From assembly GCA_020853795.1 (NCBI GenBank), contig JADYYF010000042.1, forward strand, positions 1 to 64,000: a stretch of DNA of 64,000 bases, in the 5' to 3' direction. Below are positions 8,776-18,404 of the stretch, in pieces. The stretch's first letter is position 1, and the number at the start of each line of letters is the position of its first letter. The position numbers were made by a program, and so were the translations under genes. The notes under the pieces are model-generated. The model had not been told where the DNA came from and did not search any database. It saw only the letters and a list, made by a program, of their open reading frames with translations. The stretch comes from Candidatus Zixiibacteriota bacterium (GTDB lineage Bacteria; Zixibacteria; MSB-5A5; CAIYYT01).

Positions 8776-10545
8776 CTAACGAACAAAGCGGCGGCTGCGG
8801 TCGTAGGGGGTGATGTCGACCACTTCCCCGGCGCGGACGCGGCGCTGCATGTCACGCCAGAAGTCGGCGGTGAACAGATCGCCATGCACCTGGCGAAATG
8901 CGGCGCGGAGGCGATCGGGCATACCGGAATAGCGTTCGATTTCGTCCATGAAGTAGTCATCCGGCATGGCGACGATCCACTCCTGCTCCGATTCCATCTC
9001 CTCGAATTCGTCGCGCGGCAGCGGCTTGTCGCGGAAGTTCGGTTTTTCCAGGGGCCAGACATCGTCGTAATCGAAAAGCACGACGCGGCCGCGCCGGGTA
9101 ACGCCGTAGTTCCAGATGTTGAACAAGTCGCTGGGGAAAATGCCGGTGGCGGCCAAGTCCTTGAGGAAATAGCCGAAATCCAGTACGACGCGCCGCACCT
9201 GCTCGGGGTCTTTTTCCTGCATCAAGTACATCAGCAACGGCGTGACTTTGCGTTGGAGGTAGAGGTGATGAATGACGACGTGATGCGGCTCCAGAGTGAC
9301 GGCATCGTGGGCAGCCGCGGCGAATTCGGTCAGGAGTTGCTCGGAGAAACGCCACTTGCGAAAACGCAGATTTTCAAATTCCTGCGTGTCCACCATCCGG
9401 CCGACGCGATCGCGGTGACGAACCAGACTATAGCGCTCCATGACATCTTGGCGATCAGTCGTTTTCGAGGTTTCGTCGCGCGAGCGCAGATAACAGGGGT
9501 AGTCCTTGACGACTTTGAAGACAAAATCGTAGTCGGGCAGCGTGAACACAATCATGACCGAGCCTTCGCGTCCCGGTGCGACGACGAACTGCTCGTGCGA
9601 GCGGTGAACAAAGCGATGCAGGTCACGATAGAACTCGGTCTTGCCGTGGCGGTTGTAACCGATGGAGACATAGAGTTCCGCGACCGGTTTCTCGGGCAGG
9701 ATGCTGCGGATGAATTGGATCAGTGCATCGTGGCGATTGATTTCGACGAGGAAGTAGGAGAAGGCGAAGCTGAAGACCACGCTGACGTCGCGTTCAGCAA
9801 GGAGCGCGGTATCAACGTAAATGCCGCGATCGCCGTGATAAACCGGCAACACGAGGGGCAAACAACTGCGCTTGCCGATACAGATGCGGCCGACAAGATA
9901 GGCGACCTTGTTGCGGAAGAAGGGAGCCTTGATCATTTCAATAGCCTCGAAATCACCGTAGCTGATGATCGGCCAAAGAAACAAGTCGATTTCCTGAGCG
10001 ACGAGGGCGGCATCGCGGTCGAGGTCTTCCCAAGCGATGCTGAAATTCTGGCCAATCAGCAGCTCGCGAACCGCTTCGGCGGTGGGGCGGCTCCCGGGAT
10101 GGCGCGTGCAGATCTCCGTCATCGCAACGGCTGTCCGATGCGGGGCTGAGAGGCGGAAGTACTCGATTTCGCGGTCAACACCGACGGTAGAGAAGACCTT
10201 GCGCGTGACAGAGTTAAAGAAGGTCTTGGCCAAATCGCCGTCGTGGCGGCCGCTCAGGAGCGCCGGAAACGCACTCTTCATCTCGAGCCAGAGAGGACGC
10301 TCGTGGAGACGGTCGTGCAAAAGCTCATCGAGGCGGGACTCGGTTTCCGTGAGGCAGACCTCGTAGAGATCCATGCGCTCGACAGAATCCGCTCGAATTC
10401 CGGGCCAGTCGCGCTCTTCGAAGCGTTTGCGAGCACGACGGGTGATGACAACGAAGCGCCGTTGGTAATCGATGAAGGAGTCAAGTACGATCTGGGCGGC
10501 AGCGCCGGCCAGGTCGGCAGGGGTGGAGGCATTGGGAATTTGCAC
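8776..10545 (-). CDS. aceK: isocitrate dehydrogenase kinase/phosphatase (AceK)
   Basis: 589 residues. I choose GTG at 10545 because AGGAG sits 6 nt upstream; a TTG at 10566 would add 7 residues but has no ribosome site. The sequence follows AceK from end to end: N-terminal FIDYQRRFVVITRRARKRFE and RDWPGIRADSVERMDLYE, and the ATP-site stretch PGREGSVMIVFTLPDYDFVF followed by KVVKDYP. Length matches the family (about 570-600). AceK phosphorylates isocitrate dehydrogenase to divert isocitrate into the glyoxylate bypass and reverses this with its phosphatase activity. The usual partners aceB and aceA are absent from the window; it stands alone 196 nt downstream of cysS, presumably with its own transcription unit. 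Confidence 0.93.
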   Translation of the reverse strand: MQIPNASTPADLAGAAAQIVLDSFIDYQRRFVVITRRARKRFEERDWPGIRADSVERMDLYEVCLTETESRLDELLHDRLHERPLWLEMKSAFPALLSGRHDGDLAKTFFNSVTRKVFSTVGVDREIEYFRLSAPHRTAVAMTEICTRHPGSRPTAEAVRELLIGQNFSIAWEDLDRDAALVAQEIDLFLWPIISYGDFEAIEMIKAPFFRNKVAYLVGRICIGKRSCLPLVLPVYHGDRGIYVDTALLAERDVSVVFSFAFSYFLVEINRHDALIQFIRSILPEKPVAELYVSIGYNRHGKTEFYRDLHRFVHRSHEQFVVAPGREGSVMIVFTLPDYDFVFKVVKDYPCYLRSRDETSKTTDRQDVMERYSLVRHRDRVGRMVDTQEFENLRFRKWRFSEQLLTEFAAAAHDAVTLEPHHVVIHHLYLQRKVTPLLMYLMQEKDPEQVRRVVLDFGYFLKDLAATGIFPSDLFNIWNYGVTRRGRVVLFDYDDVWPLEKPNFRDKPLPRDEFEEMESEQEWIVAMPDDYFMDEIERYSGMPDRLRAAFRQVHGDLFTADFWRDMQRRVRAGEVVDITPYDRSRRFVR

Positions 10546-10741
10546 GCGCAGCTCCTGAGTCTGCAAGATGGCTTGCTGGGGTCGCCGCTACAAAGGAGGT
10601 TTCGTAAGCGATAATTAGCAAGGGAAAAATCTGGTGGCGCCAGTGACGATAATGTCAATCCGGGTGGCATGCCGGGTTACGCGCTTGCGAACGAATCCTG
10701 GAGACTCAACTTCAGGACGCTGATGACCCGAGCTACGGCGC

Positions 10742-12145
10742 CTACAACTTCTTCTTCCAGACGGTGCCCTGGGGGGTGTCCTCGAGGACGATCCCCATGG
10801 CGAGCAGCTGGTCGCGGATGGCATCCGACCGCTTGAAATCGCGGGCTTTGCGAGCCGCGATGCGTTCAGCGATGAGCGCCTCGACTTCCTGATCGAGCGA
10901 GACCGTTTCCTTGTGCAGCACGCCGAGGACGGAGTCGAAACCTTCCATGGTGGCGATCACCTTGGCCGCATCGTCACTGGAGATACCGCCCTCAACAATG
11001 AGGCGGTTGATGTCGCGCACAAAGTCGAAAATGGCGGCCAGTGCAGGCGAAATATTGAGATCGTCGTCGAGTCCGTCGGTGAAGCCCTGTTTGACGCGGT
11101 CAACGTACTCGTCAACTTTGCCGGAAGGGACATTCTTGATACCGTTGGGCAAGTTGTCGATGAAGTCGCGCAAGCGTTGAATCGCCGCCTTGGCGCCGTC
11201 GAGGCCGTCAAAGGTGAAGTTGAGGGAGGCGCGATAGTGCGTGGACATCAATAGAAAGCGGATCGCGACCGCCGGATGGCCTTGGTCGAGCAACTCGCGT
11301 ACCGTATAGAAATTGCCGAGCGATTTCGACATCTTTTTGCCGTCGACCACGAGATGGGCGCAATGGAGCCAGTAGTTGACGAACGGTTTTCCGGTTGCGG
11401 CCTCCGACTGCGCGATTTCATTTTCGTGGTGCGGGAACATGTTGTCGACACCGCCGGTGTGAATGTCGAACTGCTCACCGAGATACTTCATCGACATGGC
11501 CGAGCACTCGAGATGCCAGCCGGGACGGCCCTTGCCGATTTCGGTCTCCCAGAAGACGTTGCCGTCGGCCGGATCCCAGCCCTTCCAGAGCGCGAAATCA
11601 GAGACCTGCTCTTTCTCGTACTCGTCGGCAGCGACACGCTGGGAAGCACCGGCCTGTAATTGGGAGAGATCCATGTGCGAGAGCTTGCCGTAGTGCGGGA
11701 ACTTGGCGATCGAGAAGTAGATGTCGTTGCCGGCCCGGTAGGCGACGCCGCGGTCAAGCAGCTTCTTGACCAGTGCCACCATTTCGGGAACGTGGGTCGT
11801 CGCCGGCGGATAGTGCTCGGCACGCTCGATGCGAAGCGCATCGATGTCCTCAAAGAAACCCTGGATATAGACGGCCGTGTATTCGTCGAGACTGACCCCC
11901 TTGGCAATCGAGCCTTTGATCGTCTTGTCATCAATGTCGGTCAGGTTCATCACCTGCGTAACCTTGTAGCCGCGATACTTGAGGTAACGGCGGAGCAAGT
12001 CCTCGAACATGTAAGCGCGGAAGTTGCCGATGTGCGCGTGATTGTAGACCGTGGGGCCGCAGGTGTACAAGCGCACCTCGCCGGGGTGGATGGAATTGAA
12101 CTCTTCCAATTTGCGAGTCAAGGTATTGTAGAACTTGAGTGCCAT
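10742..12145 (-). CDS. cysS: cysteinyl-tRNA synthetase
   Basis: 467 residues from ATG 12145, with GGGGAG just upstream; the family start (LKFYNTLTRKLEEF) confirms it. The class I signatures are present: zinc ligand Cys29 in YTCGPTVYNHAHIGN, HIGN at 38-41 (HIGH), and KKMSKSLGN (KMSKS). The C-terminus carries the usual helical anticodon-binding tail. It charges tRNA-Cys with cysteine in the cytoplasm. It lies 58 nt downstream of the M42 aminopeptidase on the same strand, so the two may be cotranscribed. Confidence 0.97.
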   Translation of the reverse strand: MALKFYNTLTRKLEEFNSIHPGEVRLYTCGPTVYNHAHIGNFRAYMFEDLLRRYLKYRGYKVTQVMNLTDIDDKTIKGSIAKGVSLDEYTAVYIQGFFEDIDALRIERAEHYPPATTHVPEMVALVKKLLDRGVAYRAGNDIYFSIAKFPHYGKLSHMDLSQLQAGASQRVAADEYEKEQVSDFALWKGWDPADGNVFWETEIGKGRPGWHLECSAMSMKYLGEQFDIHTGGVDNMFPHHENEIAQSEAATGKPFVNYWLHCAHLVVDGKKMSKSLGNFYTVRELLDQGHPAVAIRFLLMSTHYRASLNFTFDGLDGAKAAIQRLRDFIDNLPNGIKNVPSGKVDEYVDRVKQGFTDGLDDDLNISPALAAIFDFVRDINRLIVEGGISSDDAAKVIATMEGFDSVLGVLHKETVSLDQEVEALIAERIAARKARDFKRSDAIRDQLLAMGIVLEDTPQGTVWKKKL

Positions 12146-12203
12146 AATCTCCCCGGGCGCAGACGGTCCCCCCGGTGACGAGGAGACCGCGCGGTGAAGT
12201 TGT

Positions 12204-13277
12204 CTAAACCTGCGTAAACGACTTGACGGTCTTGGCGTCAAGCTTCTTGATCAATTCGACGACGAGCTTGACCGAGGCCTCGTAATCGCCGCGGTACATG
12301 ATGGCGTTATGGCCATGGATGTAGCGGACGGCCGGACCGATCACGACGGTCGGGACACCGACGCGCGACATATGAATACGGCTGCCATCGGTCGTGCCGC
12401 CGCGAATGCTCGACAGGTGGTACTTGATTTTGAGCCGGTCGGCAGTGGCCTGGACGAAGTGACGCAGTTTCACATTGGGAATCATGCCGCCGTCGAAGAC
12501 GAGAATCGAGGGGCCGTTGCCCACACGTTCCTTGGGTTCGCCGGAAATACCGGGCGTATCGCGGGCGATGCCGGTGTCGAGAATGATGGCCAAATCAGGA
12601 TCGATCATCCAGGCGGCGGTCCCGGCGCCGCGGCAGCCGACTTCTTCTTGCACCGTGCCGACGGCGTAGACGGTGTTGGGATGTTTCTGCTTCTCCAGCC
12701 GCCAAAGCGTCTCAATCGCCGCGGCGCAGCCGAAGCGGTTGTCAATCGCCTTGGCCATGATCATCTGGTTATCGGCCATCAGCGTGAACTTGGAGTCCGG
12801 AACGATAACGTCGCCGACGCCGATGCCAAGTTTCTTGGTCACGTCCATCTTTCCGCGCACACCGCAGTCGATGTACATGTCGGTGACGTCGAGCACCTTC
12901 TTGCGCGCTTCCGGTTCAAGGATGTGCGGTGGTGTCGAGCCGATTACGCCCAGCACCGGACCTTTCTTCCCCACCACGAGCACGCGCTGGGCCAGGGCGA
13001 CGTGTCCCCACCACCCGCCGAGAGGCAGGAATTTCAGGAAGCCGTTGGGGGTAATTTCGGTGACCATGAAGCCGATTTCGTCGAGGTGGCCGGCCACGAT
13101 GATCTTCGGATCGGCGGCCGTGCCTTTGCGTTCGGCGATGATCGAGCCCATCTTGTCAAACGAGACTTTGGCCAGTCTGGCGACATGTTTCTTAAAGATC
13201 TCGGCGACGGCCGATTCGTGCCCCGGCGGCCCATAGGCGTTCGTTAGTTCTTCAAGCAGCAGATCAGTCTTGTCCAC
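12204..13277 (-). CDS. M42-family metallo-aminopeptidase
   Basis: 357 residues with a GTG start at 13277, fixed by GGAGGT 6 nt upstream. M42 (FrvX/glutamyl aminopeptidase/endoglucanase-like) hallmarks are present in order: His64 in AGHLDEIGF, the bridging Asp in AIDNRFGC, the catalytic Glu pair in VQEEVGCRG, Asp in ILDTGIARD, and the C-terminal His in YIHGHNAIMYRGDYE. These dinuclear-metal enzymes form large cytosolic shells that trim short peptides after proteasome-like or Lon-type cleavage. The old endoglucanase label for such proteins is probably misleading. It follows ddl by 158 nt. Confidence 0.92.
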   Translation of the reverse strand: MDKTDLLLEELTNAYGPPGHESAVAEIFKKHVARLAKVSFDKMGSIIAERKGTAADPKIIVAGHLDEIGFMVTEITPNGFLKFLPLGGWWGHVALAQRVLVVGKKGPVLGVIGSTPPHILEPEARKKVLDVTDMYIDCGVRGKMDVTKKLGIGVGDVIVPDSKFTLMADNQMIMAKAIDNRFGCAAAIETLWRLEKQKHPNTVYAVGTVQEEVGCRGAGTAAWMIDPDLAIILDTGIARDTPGISGEPKERVGNGPSILVFDGGMIPNVKLRHFVQATADRLKIKYHLSSIRGGTTDGSRIHMSRVGVPTVVIGPAVRYIHGHNAIMYRGDYEASVKLVVELIKKLDAKTVKSFTQV

Positions 13278-13435
13278 GACAATACCTCCAACGGTTGAGT
13301 CAAGCAGTCCACTTTTCCCTCCCCACCATGAGGGAGTGCGGTCACGATAATACTTGGAGTTACGATTATCAAGGCGGAAACGTTTCGTCGCGGCGGTCGC
13401 GTGCGTACCGGTTCTGCCATTCGGACTATTTCGAT

Positions 13436-14437
13436 CTACTTCTTGAGGGCGAGTTCGACAATCCGCGTCAGCAACTGCTCGAAAGAGATTCCGGCCGCTT
13501 TTGCCGCCTTCGGTACCAGCGAGGTCGAGGTCATGCCGGGGAGCGTGTTCATTTCAAGACAGAAGAGTTGATTCTTCGGATTCAGGCGAAAATCGGCGCG
13601 CGCGTAGCCGTGACAGCCGAGCACCTGGAAGGCGGTCAGAGCGTACTCCTTGACGTCGGCCTCAACCTGCGGATCCAGCGGCGCCGGACAGATGTACTCC
13701 GAGGCACCAGACGTATACTTGTGGGCGTAGTCGTAGAAGCCCTCCTTCGGCACGATCTCGACCACGGGTAGTGCCTCGTCGCCGAGCACGGCAACGGTCA
13801 ATTCGCGGCCGGGGATATATTCTTCAAGAAGAATGAAATCATCGTAATCGAGGGCCAGTCGAATGCCGTGAATCAGTTCCTCGTAGTTTCCGGCGATGGT
13901 AATGCCGACTGTTGAACCTTCGGAATTTGGTTTGACGACGATTGGGTAGTCGGCTGCAGTGATCTCGTCGCCGCCACAGAACCGGAAGAGATCAGCCTCC
14001 TTACCGAAGAAGATGGTTTGGGGGGTGGGGACGCCGACCGAATCCATGATCAGTTTCGCGCGTTGTTTGTCCATTGCCAGTGCCGAGGCCAGCACGCCGG
14101 AGCCGGTGTAGGGGATTTTGGCGAGATCAAAAAGCGCCTGCAGGGTGCCGTTCTCGCCGAGTCCGCCGTGGAGCGCGATGAAGACGACATCGCAGTCGTC
14201 CAGCGATTGCGGCAGCGCCAGGTCGAACCGGCTACTGCGCGCAAGTGCGGATGCTGACCCGGTCTGCAAATCGCCTTGAGCCACGGCGCCGCCACCGAGC
14301 AAGTCGCGGCCGTTCAAGGTGTCGACAATCTTGATTTCGTGTCCGGCCGATTGCAGGGCAGCGGCTACAGCCTTGCCGGAGTTGAGCGAGACCTCACGCT
14401 CTTGTGACTCGCCCCCGGCCAATACCAAAATCTTCAC
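13436..14437 (-). CDS. ddl: D-alanine--D-alanine ligase
   Basis: 333 residues, GTG start at 14437 overlapping the dedA stop by 4 nt (GTGA), with GGGAG 5 nt upstream. ATP-grasp ligase signatures: VLAGGESQEREVSLNSG at the N-terminus, ALHGGLGENGTLQ, EGSTVGI, EEYIPGRELTVAVLGD, and the C-terminal metal site EMNTLPGMTSTS. It joins two D-alanines for peptidoglycan precursor synthesis in the cytoplasm. The overlap suggests translational coupling to dedA. Confidence 0.96.
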   Translation of the reverse strand: MKILVLAGGESQEREVSLNSGKAVAAALQSAGHEIKIVDTLNGRDLLGGGAVAQGDLQTGSASALARSSRFDLALPQSLDDCDVVFIALHGGLGENGTLQALFDLAKIPYTGSGVLASALAMDKQRAKLIMDSVGVPTPQTIFFGKEADLFRFCGGDEITAADYPIVVKPNSEGSTVGITIAGNYEELIHGIRLALDYDDFILLEEYIPGRELTVAVLGDEALPVVEIVPKEGFYDYAHKYTSGASEYICPAPLDPQVEADVKEYALTAFQVLGCHGYARADFRLNPKNQLFCLEMNTLPGMTSTSLVPKAAKAAGISFEQLLTRIVELALKK

Positions 14438-15066
14438 GCGTTCTCCCGGCGTCGTTTGCGCTGGACAATTTTATAGGCCACAAAGGCAAGCACAATCAAA
14501 AGCGCAGCGATAATAAGGGAATTATAGGTTGCCAGCCAGCCGTCGATCTTGTGCCAGTCGAGCCGCAGGCGTAGCGCCAGATAAAGCACGATGAAGTTCC
14601 AGGTCAAAGTTGAGATGGTGCTGTAAATAAGCATCCGCCAGGCGCCAACGCGGCCAACGCCGGCCATTACGGCGATCAGCGCGCGGACGCCGGTCAAGTA
14701 GCGCGAAGCCAACAGCACCTTGTCGTGCCAGCGTTCAAACCAATGCTCGACGTGCTCCAATCGCCGCACCCCGAGCCAGCGCATGCTGTGGCTGGAGAAG
14801 GCCGAGCGGCCGTGTGTGCGGCCGAAATAGTAAAGCGCCATCACTGACGCCAGGGTGCCGATCACCGACAGCCCGTAAATCGACCCCCACGAGACGTGAC
14901 CGCCGGCGGCATAGACGCCGCAGATGAAAACGATAGTATCCCCCGGATACGGCGGAAAGAAGTTCTCGATCAGCATGGAGACGAAGACGAAGAGGTAGAT
15001 CCAGAGAGGACTGTGAGCCGTGACGAGATTGAGGATTTCGTCGGCTTTGGAGAAGAAGACTTCCAT
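14434..15066 (-). CDS. DedA/VTT-family inner membrane protein
   Basis: 210 residues, starting directly after the ispF stop. DedA-family marks are ENFFPPYPGDTIVF near residue 34 and SRYLTGVRALIAVMAGV near residue 125, with about five hydrophobic segments and a basic C-terminus (KRRRENA). DedA proteins are thought to act in undecaprenyl-phosphate or phospholipid recycling and in proton-dependent membrane homeostasis. Position between isoprenoid genes (ispD, ispF) and ddl fits a link between carrier lipid and cell-wall synthesis; that link is inference. Confidence 0.9.
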   Translation of the reverse strand: MEVFFSKADEILNLVTAHSPLWIYLFVFVSMLIENFFPPYPGDTIVFICGVYAAGGHVSWGSIYGLSVIGTLASVMALYYFGRTHGRSAFSSHSMRWLGVRRLEHVEHWFERWHDKVLLASRYLTGVRALIAVMAGVGRVGAWRMLIYSTISTLTWNFIVLYLALRLRLDWHKIDGWLATYNSLIIAALLIVLAFVAYKIVQRKRRRENA

Positions 15067-15546
15067 TTAGCGTTGAACGAGCGCGACCGCCATCGCCGCG
15101 ATTCCTTCTTCGCGGCCGGTAAAACCCAGTCTTTCGGTCGTCGTGGCCTTGATCGAGACGGCATCATCATCGATGCGACAAACGCGGGCAATATTGGCGC
15201 GCATCTTATCGACATAGGGAGCAATCTTTGGCTGCTCGCAAATGATTGTGATATCGGCGTTGACCAACGCCCAGCCGTCGCTGCGCAGTATCTCCACGAC
15301 GCGGTTCAAGAGCAAAGTTGATGATACATCTTTGAATTGCTGGTCGCTCGGGGGAAAGTGCCGGCCGATATCGCCTTTGGCGACCGCGCCCAGGAGCGCG
15401 TCGCAAAGGGCATGCAGGACGACGTCGGCGTCCGAATGTCCCTGTAGACCCAGCGGATACTCGATCAACTCACCGCCCAGTACCAGCCGTCGTCCAGCGA
15501 CGAAGGGATGCACGTCAAATCCAGAGCCAACGCGAAAAGCCGGCAT
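15067..15546 (-). CDS. ispF: 2-C-methyl-D-erythritol 2,4-cyclodiphosphate synthase
   Basis: 159 residues with AGAGGA upstream of the ATG, 9 nt after ispD. The zinc ligands Asp11, His13 (GFDVHPF) and His45 (VVLHAL), the HSDADV loop, DIGRHFPP and the C-terminal TTTERLGFTGREEGI are all present. It makes the cyclic diphosphate intermediate of the MEP isoprenoid pathway. It works one step removed from IspD, encoded just upstream. Confidence 0.97.
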   Translation of the reverse strand: MPAFRVGSGFDVHPFVAGRRLVLGGELIEYPLGLQGHSDADVVLHALCDALLGAVAKGDIGRHFPPSDQQFKDVSSTLLLNRVVEILRSDGWALVNADITIICEQPKIAPYVDKMRANIARVCRIDDDAVSIKATTTERLGFTGREEGIAAMAVALVQR

Positions 15547-15555
15547 ACAGTCCTC

Positions 15556-16245
15556 TCAGGTTGCGGTCCCGACCAGGAGCCGGCGCGCCAATTCGAGGTC
15601 TTCGGGCGTGGTGATCTTGATGTTAACGGAGGAGCCCTCCACCACCCGGACACCGATGCCGAAGGCTTCACAGACTGAAGCATCGTCGGTAAAAGTACGG
15701 TTTGATTCCAGTGCCTGGATATAGGCCGAGATGATGGCCTCGTACTTGAAGACCTGCGGCGTCTGGGCAACCCAGATCTTGTCGCGGTCGAGGGTGGCAA
15801 TCACGAAGCCGTCCTCGACCCGTTTGAGCGTTTCCGTCTGGTGAGTGGCGAGGATGGCGGCGTCGTGGGCTTCGGCCTCCCGCCCGACCGCCTCGATCTC
15901 CTGTACACTGACAAGCGGCCGAACACCATCGTGAATGAAGACCAGATTGGCATTCTCCGGAACGGAGCGCAGGCCGCAAAGGATTGAGTCGAAGCGCGTC
16001 TTGCCGCCGGCGACGATCCGCTCGACTTTCTTGAAGCCGTGACGGGCCACGATCGACTCGTAGGCGTAGTTGAGGTCATTCCCCGCGACGACCAGATGGA
16101 TCGCGTCGATGCAGGACGCCTGCTCAAAGCGCTCGATGGTCCAAGCCAGAATTGGTTTGGAACCGACGGGACGATATTGCTTGGCAACGGCGCCGGGCAG
16201 GCGCGAGCCCGCTCCGGCAGCGGTGATAATGGCGTAGTTCTTCAT
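15556..16245 (-). CDS. ispD: 2-C-methyl-D-erythritol 4-phosphate cytidylyltransferase
   Basis: 229 residues, ATG overlapping the queA stop by 4 nt (ATGA). Nucleotidyltransferase signatures: AIITAAGAGSRLPG at the start, KPILAWTIERF, and IHDGVRPLVS carrying the metal-binding Asp. It transfers CMP from CTP onto MEP in the non-mevalonate isoprenoid pathway. Organised with ispF as in many bacteria. Confidence 0.96.
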   Translation of the reverse strand: MKNYAIITAAGAGSRLPGAVAKQYRPVGSKPILAWTIERFEQASCIDAIHLVVAGNDLNYAYESIVARHGFKKVERIVAGGKTRFDSILCGLRSVPENANLVFIHDGVRPLVSVQEIEAVGREAEAHDAAILATHQTETLKRVEDGFVIATLDRDKIWVAQTPQVFKYEAIISAYIQALESNRTFTDDASVCEAFGIGVRVVEGSSVNIKITTPEDLELARRLLVGTAT

Positions 16246-17261
16246 GTAATCAACATCGCATCGCCATAAGAGTAGAACCGATACTTGTTGTCGACGGCAT
16301 GGCCGTAGGCGGCGAGTATCTGCTCCGGCGAAGCGAATGCCGCCACCATAGCCAAAAGCGACGACTCCGGCAAATGGAAATTCGTGATCATGGCATTGAC
16401 GACCTTGAATTCGAAACCGGGATAGACGAAGACGTCGGTTTCGTCGTGCGTCGCCGCGATCGTGTTGAATTTGGCGAAGCTGCCTTCGAGCGTGCGGACG
16501 ACGGTCGAGCCGACCGCCACAATGCGGCGTCTTTCTACCATTGCCTGGTTAATTCGCGCCGCAGACTCGGTGCTGATCCAGAATTCCTCCGGATCCATGA
16601 CATGCTTTTCGTAGTGTTTGGCTTCGATCGGCTTAAACGTACCGCGGCCGACGTCCAGACGGACGTAAGCGATTTCGACGCCCAGTCTTTCCAAGTCGGT
16701 CATCAACTCCTCGGAAAAGTGCAGGCCGGCGGTTGGCGCAGCGATCGAAAAGCCCTCGCGGGCATAGACCGTCTGGTACATCTTGCGATCGACCGAAGTG
16801 TCTTCCCGCTTGATGTAGGGTGGCAGCGGCATATGGCCGTACTTCTCCATTAACTCGGTGGCGGCGCCGCCGTAGAAGCGAACATGGCGTGATCCGTCCG
16901 GCAGGACGGCGACGATTTCCGCGTATTCGCGGGCCGAGAAGTAGAATTTGTCGTGCTGATGCGCCTTCTTGCCGGGACGAACCAGACAGACCCATTCGTC
17001 TTCTTTGAGTTTGTCCATCAAGAAGATCTCGACTTTGCGACCGGCCTGGCCGCCGACCCCGAAGAGGCGGGCACGCGCAACTTTGGTGTCGTTGAGCACC
17101 AGTAGATCGCCGGCGCGCAGAAGGCTGACGATGTCGGCGAAGACATAGTCGGCGATCGCGCCGCTGGCGCGATCGAGGTGCAAGAGGCGACAGCGTTCGC
17201 GCTTCTCCAACGGATGTTGCGCGATCAGTTCCTCAGGAAGCTCGTATGTAATTTTCTCCAT
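16242..17261 (-). CDS. queA: S-adenosylmethionine:tRNA ribosyltransferase-isomerase
   Basis: 339 residues from ATG 17261; a TTG 27 nt upstream is less likely because the family begins at the YELPEELIAQ block. Conserved blocks include RLLHLDR, VLNDTKVARARLFG, PPYIKR, AAPTAGLHFSEELM, GRGTFKPI, VGSTVVRTLE and TNFHLPESSLLAMVAAF. QueA adds the ribosyl group of SAM to 7-aminomethyl-7-deazaguanine at tRNA position 34, forming epoxyqueuosine. It sits 49 nt after ruvB, a common arrangement (ruvB-queA). Confidence 0.97.
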   Translation of the reverse strand: MEKITYELPEELIAQHPLEKRERCRLLHLDRASGAIADYVFADIVSLLRAGDLLVLNDTKVARARLFGVGGQAGRKVEIFLMDKLKEDEWVCLVRPGKKAHQHDKFYFSAREYAEIVAVLPDGSRHVRFYGGAATELMEKYGHMPLPPYIKREDTSVDRKMYQTVYAREGFSIAAPTAGLHFSEELMTDLERLGVEIAYVRLDVGRGTFKPIEAKHYEKHVMDPEEFWISTESAARINQAMVERRRIVAVGSTVVRTLEGSFAKFNTIAATHDETDVFVYPGFEFKVVNAMITNFHLPESSLLAMVAAFASPEQILAAYGHAVDNKYRFYSYGDAMLIT

Positions 17262-17310
17262 AACCCATCTTTGACAGCGTGTTACCAAGTGGCTTCGGCA
17301 TCAACCGATG

Positions 17311-18330
17311 CTAAAGCAATTTACCCTGACGTGACGGTTTGACTTCGGATTTGAGGTGATTGAACGCGGCGGTCGTCGCGGTCCGTCCCCGCGGCGTGCG
17401 TTCCAGCAGTCCCTCCTGTATCAAGAACGGTTCGTAGATTTCTTCCAGTGTTTCCGCTTCCTCGCCGACGGCTACGGCCAGCGTGCTCAGCCCGACCGGG
17501 CCGCCGCGGAATTTTTCGATCAACACATTGAGAATACGTTTGTCCATATCGTCGAGGCCGAGTTCATCGACGTCGAGGCGTTCGAGGCTGTCGTGGGCCA
17601 ATGCCTCGGTGATACGGCCGTCGCCAGTGACCTCGGCGAAATCGCGAATACGGCGCAGCAGCCGGTTGGCGATGCGCGGTGTGCCGCGCGAGCGCGAGGC
17701 GATCTGGCTGCAGCCGGGGTCGTCAATTTCAACCTTGAGAATGCGCGCCGAGCGACGGATGACGCGGGCGATGTCGTCGGCGCTGTAGTAGTCCAGGCGA
17801 CCGACGACGCCAAAGCGCGCGCGCATCGGCGAAGTGAGCAAGCCGGCGCGGGTCGTGGCGCCGATCAGCGTGAACGGTTTGAGCGGCAGTTTCACCGATC
17901 GTGCGGCGGGACCGCGATCGATCATGATGTCGAGCGTGAAATCCTCCATGGCCGGATAGAGGTACTCCTCGACGACGCGGTTGATGCGGTGGATTTCGTC
18001 AATGAAGATGACATCGCGCTCGGCCAGATTGGTAAGAATGCCGGCCAGGTCGGCGGCTTTCTCGAGGATCGGACCCGAAGTGGACTTGATCCCGACGCCG
18101 AGTTCGTTGGCGATCACATACGCCAGCGTCGTCTTGCCCAGACCCGGAGGTCCGTAGAAGAGGACGTGATCGAGCGCCTCGCCCCGTTGCTTGGCGGCTT
18201 GAATGAACACTTTGAGATTCTCCACGACCTTGCCCTGCCCGATGAACTCGTCAAAACGGACAGGTCGCAATGTCGCGTCGAAATCGCGCTCGCCCTGAAT
18301 GATCTCGGGATTGGTGATCCGCTCTTTCAT
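17311..18330 (-). CDS. ruvB: Holliday junction branch migration helicase RuvB
   Basis: 339 residues. AAA+ marks: [18 protein letters not shown] at the N-terminus, Walker [12 protein letters not shown], Walker B FIDEIHR, sensor 1 [18 protein letters not shown], and the C-terminal winged helix ending in [16 protein letters not shown]. RuvB drives branch migration of Holliday junctions with RuvA. It follows ruvA by 74 nt. No clear Shine-Dalgarno is seen before the ATG. Confidence 0.98.
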   Translation of the reverse strand: MKERITNPEIIQGERDFDATLRPVRFDEFIGQGKVVENLKVFIQAAKQRGEALDHVLFYGPPGLGKTTLAYVIANELGVGIKSTSGPILEKAADLAGILTNLAERDVIFIDEIHRINRVVEEYLYPAMEDFTLDIMIDRGPAARSVKLPLKPFTLIGATTRAGLLTSPMRARFGVVGRLDYYSADDIARVIRRSARILKVEIDDPGCSQIASRSRGTPRIANRLLRRIRDFAEVTGDGRITEALAHDSLERLDVDELGLDDMDKRILNVLIEKFRGGPVGLSTLAVAVGEEAETLEEIYEPFLIQEGLLERTPRGRTATTAAFNHLKSEVKPSRQGKLL

Positions 18331-18404
18331 GCCACGATAGAATGGGCCGACCGAAGTCGGCCCCGACCTTTCTTCACAAGTGGTATACTGCCCCTGCGAA
18401 CATG

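Noticed and set aside
8710-10149. 479-codon open frame on the + strand
   Set aside because: It lies wholly antisense to aceK; codon bias of the GC-rich real gene opens the opposite frame and the translation has no recognisable domain.
10592-10600. Perfect AAAGGAGGT ribosome site on the + strand
   Set aside because: No start codon with an open frame follows at a usable distance; it is chance sequence upstream of aceK on the other strand.
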